Below are positions 6,828 to 12,015 of a DNA stretch of 12,015 nucleotides, piece after piece. A model generated the notes under the pieces. The model was not told where the DNA came from. It searched no databases and worked only from the letters and a program-made list of their open reading frames with translations. The translations under genes and the position numbers were made by a program. The stretch is from DATAEG01 sp036258135 (GTDB lineage Bacteria > Actinomycetota > Actinomycetes > Mycobacteriales > Jatrophihabitantaceae), in assembly GCA_036258135.1 (NCBI GenBank), contig DATAEG010000077.1, positions 1 through 12,015 on the forward strand. The letters are read 5' to 3'. Numbering within the stretch: the stretch's first letter is position 1; every line of letters starts with the position of its first letter.

Positions 6828-6881
6828 ATACCGGGACGGCGGCCAGGATGCGTCGACCGCGAACGCCCGAGAGGTGAGGAC

Positions 6882-7745
6882 GTGGCCAAGGACATGAAGA
6901 ACAAGAAGCGCGACCCGGAGGCCCCGGCGTCGTTCTCCGTGGCGTCCTCGGAGGCCGCAGCCGACCCGGCCCCGAAGATGAAGCGCAAGCAGTACGAGCG
7001 GGAGATGCGGCGCCTGCACGGCGAACTCGTCGCCATGCAGGAATGGGTCAAGGCGTCGGGAGCCAAGATCTGCATCGTGTTCGAGGGTCGGGACACTGCC
7101 GGGAAGGGGGGCACGATCAAGCGGATCACCGAGCGGGTGAGCCCGCGCGTGTTCCGGGTCGTTGCACTGTCCGCTCCGACCGAGCGGGAGAAGTCACAGA
7201 TGTATGTGCAGCGGTACGTTACGCACCTTCCGGCCGCCGGCGAGGTCGTGATCTTCGACCGCAGCTGGTACAACCGCGCGGGCGTCGAGCGGGTCATGGG
7301 CTTCTGCAAGCCGGAGGAGACCGAGCGGTTCCTCGAGCTGGCGCCCGGGTTCGAGAAGACCATGGTCGATTCCGGGATCCTGCTCCTCAAGTACTGGCTG
7401 GAAGTCAGCCCCAGGGAACAGACTCGGCGCCTGGAGAGCCGCATCGAGGACCCGCGCAAGGTCTGGAAGCTCTCGGACATGGACCTGAAGTCCTACAGCC
7501 GCTGGTACGACTACTCCCGTGCCAGGGACGCAATGTTCGCCGCGACCGACACCGCCTGGGCGCCCTGGTACGTGGCGCGCACCGACGACAAGGAGCGAGG
7601 CCGGCTCAACATCATCAGCCACTTGCTGAGCCAGGTCCCGTACAAGCCGCTCGCCCATCAGGACGTCACGCTGCCCAAGCGGCAGAGTGCCCGCGGGTAC
7701 GTGGAGCCAGCCCTCCCGTTGCGATATATCCCAACGCCGTTCTGA
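6882..7745 (+). CDS. ppk2: Polyphosphate kinase 2, class I (PPK2)
   Basis: 287 residues, typical of one-domain class I PPK2 enzymes. These transfer phosphate between inorganic polyphosphate and nucleoside diphosphates in the cytosol, making ATP or GTP from polyphosphate. Seen: Walker A GRDTAGKGG (69-77), followed by TIKRITERVSPRVFRVVAL; Walker B FDRSWYNRAGVERVMGF (125-141); and the lid segment EQTRRLESRIEDPRKVWKLS (179-198). The N-terminal 30 residues are charged and probably disordered. The GTG start has GAGGTG upstream with seven bases between GAGG and the start codon. A later in-frame ATG (codon 5) lacks such spacing. It is the only plus-strand gene here, divergent from the P-type ATPase and convergent with the ABC operon. 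Its preferred nucleotide cannot be read from sequence alone. Confidence 0.95.
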   Translation: MAKDMKNKKRDPEAPASFSVASSEAAADPAPKMKRKQYEREMRRLHGELVAMQEWVKASGAKICIVFEGRDTAGKGGTIKRITERVSPRVFRVVALSAPTEREKSQMYVQRYVTHLPAAGEVVIFDRSWYNRAGVERVMGFCKPEETERFLELAPGFEKTMVDSGILLLKYWLEVSPREQTRRLESRIEDPRKVWKLSDMDLKSYSRWYDYSRARDAMFAATDTAWAPWYVARTDDKERGRLNIISHLLSQVPYKPLAHQDVTLPKRQSARGYVEPALPLRYIPTPF

Positions 7746-7856
7746 ACCGCAACGCCCGACCGGATGTTTACGGCAGGACAGCCGGCTAGTGCGAGATGTG
7801 CAGAAGGACGACGCGGACCGACGCCAGGACGAGGTGGACTCCGCCGTCGCGAGCCA

Positions 7857-8726
7857 CTAGGCGGCCGCCCGGCCACGGGCGAGGACCAGCATCCGTTCCT
7901 CGATGGTCGCCGGGACCGGCTCCATGGTGAACTGGACGCCCGCGGCGGTGAGGATCCGGCCGAGCTCGGCGGGGTCGGCATCGGCCACCCGGACCGCTCG
8001 CCCGTCCAGAATCACCGGCGCGCCAGCTCCGTTCAGGGCGGCGAAGGCGGCCGCCCAGTCGTCGGTGTGGACGGCGGTGGCGGTGGTGGCGCCGACGATG
8101 TCGGCCTCGCTGCCTTCCGCCACCAACCGGCCGTTGGACATCAGGAGCAGCCGGTCGCATTCCTGCGCCTCCTGCATGTAGTGCGTGGTGACCAGGACCC
8201 CGACGCCCTGTCCGGACTCGGCACGGATCGTGTCCCACAGGGCGGCCCGGGAAAGGGCGTCCACCCCGGACGTCGGCTCGTCCAGCAGCAGCATTTCGGG
8301 GCTGTGCGACAAGGCGGCGATGAACGCAACTTGCCGTTGCGCGCCCAGTGGCATGGCGCCAACGAGGACGTCGGCGTAGCGGGCGAGCTCATCGGGGATG
8401 GCGGCTATCGGGACTCCGAACGAGCCGGCGATGAACGCGAGGTTCTCGGCCACCGTCATGTCCCGGTACAGCCCCAGATTCTGGGGGACGTACCCGAGCC
8501 GGCGCCGGTGCGCCCGGTCCGGTGGCCCACCGAGCACCTCGACTCTGCCGGCGCTGGTCGCCAACAGGCCTAGCAATATGCGGATCAGCGTCGTCTTGCC
8601 GGCACCGTTGGCACCCAACAGGCCGACGACTTCGCCCGGGCCGACGTGCATCGAGACGTCGTCCACCGCAGTGAACGAGCCGAACCGACGGGTCACCTGT
8701 TCGGCACGGACCAGCGCGGCTGTCAT
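7857..8726 (-). CDS. ABC-2 exporter ATP-binding protein B (YbhF C-half-like)
   Basis: 289 residues; last gene of the exporter operon, 64 bp after ATPase A. One ABC ATPase domain (about 5-210) has Walker A GANGAGKTT (38-46), the Q-loop Q82 (YVPQN), Walker B MLLLDEP (145-151) with catalytic E150, D-loop SGVD (153-156) and switch H182 (VTTHYMQEAQECDRL). The signature is degenerate: PLGAQRQ (126-132) stands where LSGGQRQ is usual. From memory this resembles the PLG-type signature of the second ATPase half of YbhF-type tandem proteins. The C-terminal 70 residues form the small extra domain common in drug-type ABC-2 ATPases. The start ATG has a weak GGGTGAG upstream. Partnered with ATPase A and the permease; the substrate is unknown. 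Confidence 0.92.
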   Translation of the reverse strand: MTAALVRAEQVTRRFGSFTAVDDVSMHVGPGEVVGLLGANGAGKTTLIRILLGLLATSAGRVEVLGGPPDRAHRRRLGYVPQNLGLYRDMTVAENLAFIAGSFGVPIAAIPDELARYADVLVGAMPLGAQRQVAFIAALSHSPEMLLLDEPTSGVDALSRAALWDTIRAESGQGVGVLVTTHYMQEAQECDRLLLMSNGRLVAEGSEADIVGATTATAVHTDDWAAAFAALNGAGAPVILDGRAVRVADADPAELGRILTAAGVQFTMEPVPATIEERMLVLARGRAAA

Positions 8727-8790
8727 CGCTCACCCTTTGGGGTCCCTGCGAAACGCACAGCGCTCTTTGCGAAGCGTTTTCGTGGGGATC
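8727..8790 (-). other. 64-bp spacer between the two ABC ATPase genes
   Basis: Contains an imperfect inverted repeat, GCGAAACGC (8748-8756) against GCGTTTTCG (8774-8782), with one extra T. On the minus-strand transcript it could form a weak hairpin between the two coding regions and lower expression of the distal gene. It is too weak to call a terminator. Confidence 0.3.
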
Positions 8791-9624
8791 TCATGCAGGC
8801 ACCCCCTCAGCGGCCCGCCGGGCCATAGACAGGGCGATCACGATGTCTTCGAGGTCTGGTTGCACGACGGCCAGGTGTGCGGGCGGGTCCGCGTCCGTGT
8901 CCGGCCAGTACTCGTGGCGGTCGAGGCCGCGGCGCCATGACCATTCCGGTCGCACGGGCTCGCTGCCCTGCGTCACCGTGCCGGTGAAGCCAGCGCGGAC
9001 CTGGTCGTACGTGCCCTGCACCAACACCCGGCCGGCGTCGAGAACGACCAGATGACCGGCGCGCTCCGCCTCGTCCAGATACGTGGTGGACATGATGACG
9101 GCGGCATCGTCGGCCGCGGCCTCCGAAACCAGGCGCCAGAGATCGATGCGGCTCACCGGGTCCACGCCGGTACTCGGTTCGTCCAGGACCAGCAGGTCGG
9201 GCCGATGCACGATCGCCATGCAGAACCCGAGCTTGCGGCGCATCCCGCCTGACAACCGGGACGCCAGCCGATCCGCCGCCCCGGACAAGTCGGCCCGTTC
9301 CAGTAGCTCGTCGCGACGGGCGTCCCGGGCCGCACCGGTCAGGCCGTAGACGCCCGCGGCGAAGTCGAGATTCTGTCTCACCGAAAGCGCGGCCCAACTG
9401 CCCGCGGACGCCGGCAAGAAGCCAAGGTGCGCCTTCTCGGGCGCGTCGACTTCGCCGGCGTCCAGACGCACCTCCCGTACCAAGGAGCGCAGCAGGGTGG
9501 TCTTGCCCGCGCCGTCTCCACCGACGACGGCGACGACCGAGCCCGCGGGCACCTCGACGCTGACGTCGTCCAGAGTGACCACGTCGCCGAACCGGACGGT
9601 GGCCGAACGCACTCCGAAGGTCAC
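8791..9624 (-). CDS. ABC-2 exporter ATP-binding protein A (YbhF N-half-like)
   Basis: 277 residues. The GTG start at 9622-9624 shares a GTGA overlap with the permease stop, so translation is probably coupled. The frame extends 52 codons upstream, but that part overlaps the permease and is a shadow. The ABC domain has Walker A GGDGAGKTT (35-43), a good signature LSGGM (124-128), Walker B LLVLDEP (144-150) with E149, and D-loop TGVD (152-155). Two switches are missing. The Q-loop position reads FLPAS (69-73) with no glutamine, and the H-loop reads STTYLDEAERA (179-189) with threonine in place of histidine. The STTYLDEAERA form resembles the first ATPase half of YbhF-type proteins. A C-terminal tail of about 70 residues follows. 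It should pair with ATPase B to power the permease. Confidence 0.92.
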   Translation of the reverse strand: MTFGVRSATVRFGDVVTLDDVSVEVPAGSVVAVVGGDGAGKTTLLRSLVREVRLDAGEVDAPEKAHLGFLPASAGSWAALSVRQNLDFAAGVYGLTGAARDARRDELLERADLSGAADRLASRLSGGMRRKLGFCMAIVHRPDLLVLDEPSTGVDPVSRIDLWRLVSEAAADDAAVIMSTTYLDEAERAGHLVVLDAGRVLVQGTYDQVRAGFTGTVTQGSEPVRPEWSWRRGLDRHEYWPDTDADPPAHLAVVQPDLEDIVIALSMARRAAEGVPA

Positions 9625-10697
9625 GGCGCGCCCGCCTCGCTGGCCGCTACCCCGGCGGTGGCGGCAGTGGTTCGGCGACCGTGCGCTCGGCCGCCCGGCG
9701 CCAGATCCCGCCGGAACCGGAGCGTGGCGGCCGTGAAGACGACGGTCGCCATCACCGCGAGAATGACGTACGCGTACCACATCGACGTGATCGGGGCACC
9801 GCGCAACATGACGCCCTGCGAGATGATGGTGAAATACGTCAACGGCAGCAAATAGCCGATCCAGCGCACCCCCGCGGCCATCGCGTCCAGCGGGAAGATC
9901 ATGCCGGACAGGAGAATCTGCGGCATCAGCACGAAGAAAGCGGTCTGGATCGCCTGACCAGTAGTCTGCGAGATCGTCGAGATGAACACCCCGATGCCCA
10001 GCACCACGAACAGGAACAACGCGGCGCCGAGGGCGAACGCCAGCACGTTGCCGTTGAACGGCACCCCGAACAGCAGCACGCCCAGCACCGTTACGATGAT
10101 CATGTCGAGCGACGCGAGCAGGAAGTACGGGGTGATCTTGCCCAGGATCACGGTGCTCGGCTTGATCGGCATGACGGCCAACTGCTCCAGCGTGCCGGCT
10201 TCACGTTCGCGCACAAGGCCGATGCTCGTGATGATCGTGCCGATGAACGTCAGGATCAGGCCGATGATGGCCGGCACCATGACCCATGACGTCTTCAAAT
10301 CCGGGTTGTAGAGCACCTCGGTCTTGACACTGTCGCCGGCCTTGTTCAGGACCCCCACGATCGACTGACTCGCGAACAGGTTCGAGCCGTCCACTAGGGC
10401 CAGGGTGGGTGTCTGCCCGGTGACCAACGCGACGTCGACCTTGTTGTCGCGGAGCAGCCGCTCCGCATCGGCTTGAGTATCGGACGGGTCGATGGTGGTC
10501 ACGTGGAAGAACGAGGGTAGCTGCTGCGCCACCTGCTCGGCCTGTGGCCCGACCACGGCAGCCTTGACCGAGGACACGTAGAAGTTCGCCGCGTAGCCGA
10601 AGATGATCAGGAGCAATAACGGCAGGACGACCAGCATGGCCAGCGTGCGGCGGTCGCGGACGAGCTCACGGAACTCCTTGACGATCATCGCCTTCAT
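9621..10697 (-). CDS. ABC-2 type exporter permease (YbhS/YbhR-like)
   Basis: 358 residues. The layout is the classic ABC-2 export permease: a cytoplasmic start KEFRELVRDRRTLAM (8-22), first membrane helix about 20-37, a large outer domain about 40-137, and then five more helices (about 138-160, 188-211, 217-240, 250-270, 304-324). Between helices two and three lies the conserved REREAGTLEQLAVMPIKPS (163-181). The C-terminus is a short basic, alanine-rich tail. I choose the ATG at 10695-10697 because the family begins there. A TTG at 10733 would add 12 residues, and neither start has a clear nearby ribosome binding site. It is followed by ATPase A (GTGA overlap) and ATPase B. Only one permease is present, so it probably acts as a homodimer. 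No membrane-fusion partner is visible. The substrate (drug, lipid or other) is unknown. Confidence 0.92.
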   Translation of the reverse strand: MKAMIVKEFRELVRDRRTLAMLVVLPLLLLIIFGYAANFYVSSVKAAVVGPQAEQVAQQLPSFFHVTTIDPSDTQADAERLLRDNKVDVALVTGQTPTLALVDGSNLFASQSIVGVLNKAGDSVKTEVLYNPDLKTSWVMVPAIIGLILTFIGTIITSIGLVREREAGTLEQLAVMPIKPSTVILGKITPYFLLASLDMIIVTVLGVLLFGVPFNGNVLAFALGAALFLFVVLGIGVFISTISQTTGQAIQTAFFVLMPQILLSGMIFPLDAMAAGVRWIGYLLPLTYFTIISQGVMLRGAPITSMWYAYVILAVMATVVFTAATLRFRRDLAPGGRAHGRRTTAATAGVAASEAGAP

Positions 10698-10745
10698 GTC
10701 TGCCGACGCTAACTCACTCCGCCGGCAGGTCAACGCACGTTGGAC

Positions 10746-11465
10746 CTAACCTTCCTCGGCGTCGACGGCGTCGGCGAACTCGGCCATCGAGTTGAACGTC
10801 CAGTCGGGCGTAATGCCGGCCGGTGGTTCGGGTGTGGCGCCCCAGCCCGGCTTCGCGTGCCGCCGGTTGATCCACACCGTGGGCAGCCCGGCAGCCTTGG
10901 CCGGCACGTGGTCGTGGAACAGGCTCTGCGCCACGTGCAGCAGCTTGCCTCGAGCCATCCCGAGAAGATCCACCTCGCGCTCAAGGGTCTCGAAGTTGCG
11001 CGGTGACGGCTTGTACGACCCGATGTCCTGTGCCGTGAGGATGCTCGTGAACGTCACCCCGAGCTTCTCGTTCGAGCCGGCGAATGACTGCCGGTCGACA
11101 TTCGACAGAATGACCAGCTTGCACCGGCGACCAAGACGCTCCAGGGACTGTGCCGAGTCGGGGAACGCCGGCCAGCTCGGCACCGAGACGGCGAGTGACT
11201 CCGCCTCATCGTCGCTTACCGGGACGCCCAGTGCCTCGCCGAGGGCCCGCATGGATCGCGCGAGGATCTGCGGGTAGAGCTCGGCCGGGTAGGTCGCTTC
11301 CGCTTCCGCTTCGTGGGTGGAGTACGCCCTGAGGAGCTGTTCGTCGGTCATCTCGAGGCCGTGCCCGTCCGCCCACGGCCGCAGCACGGCGGCGATGCCG
11401 GTCTCCCAGTCGATCAACGTCCCATAGCAGTCGAAGCTGAGTACTTCGAAATCGGCGAGGTTCAC
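10746..11465 (-). CDS. HAD-superfamily hydrolase, type II haloacid dehalogenase-like
   Basis: 239 residues, the normal size for L-2-haloacid-dehalogenase-like HAD proteins. Seen: motif I FDCYGTLIDWE (11-21) with nucleophile D12, motif II VILSNVD (118-124) with S121, motif III lysine K152 in YKPSPRNFE (151-159), and HVAQSLFHDHVPAKAAGLPT (177-196), which is characteristic of this subgroup, followed by VWINRR. It is a cytosolic hydrolase. Dehalogenase activity is only a family label, and phosphatase activity is equally possible. The GTG start has GGAG eight bases upstream, inside a palindrome (11477-11490). The stop lies 48 bp before the permease ATG on the same strand, so the gene may be the first cistron of the exporter operon, though the functional link is unclear. 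Confidence 0.9.
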   Translation of the reverse strand: MNLADFEVLSFDCYGTLIDWETGIAAVLRPWADGHGLEMTDEQLLRAYSTHEAEAEATYPAELYPQILARSMRALGEALGVPVSDDEAESLAVSVPSWPAFPDSAQSLERLGRRCKLVILSNVDRQSFAGSNEKLGVTFTSILTAQDIGSYKPSPRNFETLEREVDLLGMARGKLLHVAQSLFHDHVPAKAAGLPTVWINRRHAKPGWGATPEPPAGITPDWTFNSMAEFADAVDAEEG

Positions 11466-11473
11466 CGCACCCG

Positions 11474-11490
11474 CTCCTAGTGTCCACTAG
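11474..11490 (-). promoter_or_regulatory. Palindrome overlapping the ribosome binding site of the HAD gene
   Basis: CTAGTG (11477-11482) and CACTAG (11485-11490) form a perfect inverted repeat with a two-base centre, and the AGGAG ribosome binding site (minus strand, 11478-11474) begins inside it. In RNA, a five-pair stem with a four-base loop would include the start of the ribosome binding site. In DNA it could be an operator for a dimeric regulator. CTAG is rare in such GC-rich DNA. Confidence 0.4.
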
Positions 11491-11536
11491 CGTCGACAGG
11501 ACCTGCCCATGGTCACGGACAAGTACAGCAGAATGC

Positions 11537-11579
11537 CGACGGTCCGGCCCGCCTAAGGAGGAAACGGGCCGGACCGTCG
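11537..11579 (-). terminator. Strong hairpin terminator after the substrate-binding protein gene
   Basis: A perfect 15-bp stem (11537-11551 with 11565-11579; core GGTCCGGCCCG) closes a 13-base loop, 22 bases past the TGA of the substrate-binding protein gene on the minus strand. It also precedes the HAD gene. There is no U-tract, as often in actinobacterial terminators. The loop on the minus transcript reads UUUCCUCCUUAGG, complementary to a Shine-Dalgarno sequence. Confidence 0.8.
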
Positions 11580-11601
11580 TGTTCGCGGTGCTAGCCCACG
11601 C

Positions 11602-12015
11602 TCAGCCGTTGACTCCAACGTTGACGAAGTCGTACGCCCCGAAGGCCAACGCGGTGTCGCAGGTCACGTTGGTCATCCGCGGGTTCCGGTAGAAGAGCTG
11701 CTTTCCGTAGTACACGGGCAGGTAGGTGCCGCTGGCCAGGACCGCCTGGTTCAGCTGCTGCCACTGCTCCTCGGTGACGCCACCCTTGGGTGCGGCGTCC
11801 AGGATCTTGTTCACCGTCGGGTCGTTCAGACTGGCGTAGTTCGAGTTACCCGTCGGCAGGATCGCATTGCCGTTGGTGATGTTCTGGAAGAACCCGACGC
11901 CGGTCGGGAAGTCGGCGCCCCAACCAGCCGCCGCGATGCCGATGCCCTGGTTCTTCAGGTTCGCCGGCGAACCGATGAACGTGCTGTCGTACGTCGACGA
12001 GTCCGAGGTGGTGGC
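11602..12015 (-). CDS. ABC transporter substrate-binding protein, family 5 (C-terminal part)
   Basis: Only the last 137 residues are in the window; the gene continues beyond the right edge, so no signal peptide or lipobox can be seen. The visible part matches the C-terminal lobe of oligopeptide/dipeptide-type (SBP_bac_5) binding proteins: GIAAAGWGADFPTGVGFFQN (a WGADYP-like motif), SNYASLNDPTVNKILDAA (a NxxxNDPxVD-like segment), EEQWQQLNQAVLASGTYLPVYYGKQLF (PVYY motif near the end), and a final GAYDFVNVGVNG. These lipoproteins capture peptides or other solutes outside the cell for an ABC importer, whose other genes would be to the right. It ends in TGA and is followed by a strong hairpin terminator. 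Solute is unknown. Confidence 0.88.
   Translation of the reverse strand, partial: ATTSDSSTYDSTFIGSPANLKNQGIGIAAAGWGADFPTGVGFFQNITNGNAILPTGNSNYASLNDPTVNKILDAAPKGGVTEEQWQQLNQAVLASGTYLPVYYGKQLFYRNPRMTNVTCDTALAFGAYDFVNVGVNG

Larger units (their letters stand above)
6502..6870. other. Divergent intergenic region between P-type ATPase and PPK2 genes
   Basis: About 370 bp holding the control DNA of both divergent genes. It contains a 14-bp palindrome (6701-6714) and a hairpin-forming segment (6784-6827). I could not place a convincing -35/-10 pair for either gene. TATCCT near 6738-6743 is a possible plus-strand -10. Only isolated GGGAC half-sites are present, not a full DosR-type palindrome. Plus-strand open frames across it are Arg/Ser/Pro-rich and show no family I recognise. 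Confidence 0.5.

Noticed and set aside
6502..6870. DosR/DevR-type box for the ATPase and PPK2 genes
   Set aside because: Only isolated GGGAC or GTCCC half-sites occur; no palindrome with the expected central spacing.
6571..6897. Plus-strand 108-codon frame upstream of PPK2
   Set aside because: Low-complexity Gly/Arg/Ser composition, no recognised family, overlaps the PPK2 start and ribosome binding site.
7746..7856. Shared terminator between convergent PPK2 and ABC operon
   Set aside because: Scanned the 111-bp gap; only 4-bp stems were found, too weak to call.
9625..9780. N-terminal extension of ABC ATPase A
   Set aside because: It overlaps the permease 3' end out of frame and has shadow composition; the GTG at 9624 in the GTGA overlap is where the ATPase fold begins.
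1..12015. tRNA, rRNA, CRISPR, insertion sequence or phage genes
   Set aside because: No cloverleaf, repeat-spacer array, transposase or integrase signature was seen on either strand.

Overview
The window is GC-rich DNA, almost certainly from an actinobacterium. The signs are frequent GTG starts, strong G/C third-position bias, a Ddn-type (F420-dependent) nitroreductase-family protein, a class I PPK2 and an ABC-2 exporter with no membrane-fusion partner. Genus is not resolved. No rRNA, tRNA, CRISPR array, insertion sequence or phage gene is visible. Ten protein genes are supported: nine complete and one cut by the right edge. All are on the minus strand except the PPK2 gene.

Left part (1-3400): a RibD/dihydrofolate-reductase-like protein (5-604) stands alone. 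Next, reading leftwards, comes a likely operon. It holds a TetR-family regulator (2692-3327), a hemerythrin-SRPBCC fusion protein (1466-2695, sharing an ATGA overlap with the regulator) and a Ddn-family F420-dependent reductase (913-1359). The regulator has a recognisable promoter (TTGAAT, 17 bp, TAGTCT). Two inverted copies of CTAGAAC flank it, one over the -10 and one just beyond the -35, as expected for autoregulation. This fixes the regulator start at the internal GTG at 3327.

Middle (3400-7860): a non-coding stretch with three nearly identical TGGTYGCC repeats is followed by a 910-residue P2-type cation ATPase (3756-6488). It is divergent from a class I polyphosphate kinase 2 (6882-7745, the only plus-strand gene). 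The ATPase has an intact phosphorylation machinery but lacks most of the Ca2+ ligands known from SERCA. The divergent intergenic region holds a compact palindrome and a possible leader hairpin before PPK2.

Right part (7857-12015): a HAD-superfamily haloacid-dehalogenase-like hydrolase (10746-11465) precedes an ABC-2 exporter. The exporter consists of a permease (9621-10697), ATPase A (8791-9624, GTGA overlap with the permease) and ATPase B (7857-8726). The two ATPases look like the split halves of a YbhF-type tandem ATPase. Their sequence defects all fall into one of the two composite ATP sites, predicting an asymmetric heterodimer. A strong 15-bp hairpin terminator then separates this unit from the 3' end of an oligopeptide-type ABC substrate-binding protein gene (11602 to the window edge).

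No obviously new defence or mobile system is present. The most interesting points are the hemerythrin-SRPBCC/F420-reductase operon with its operator layout, the altered ion site of the P-type ATPase, the complementary degeneracy of the ABC ATPases, and several short palindromes or phased repeats in the control regions.
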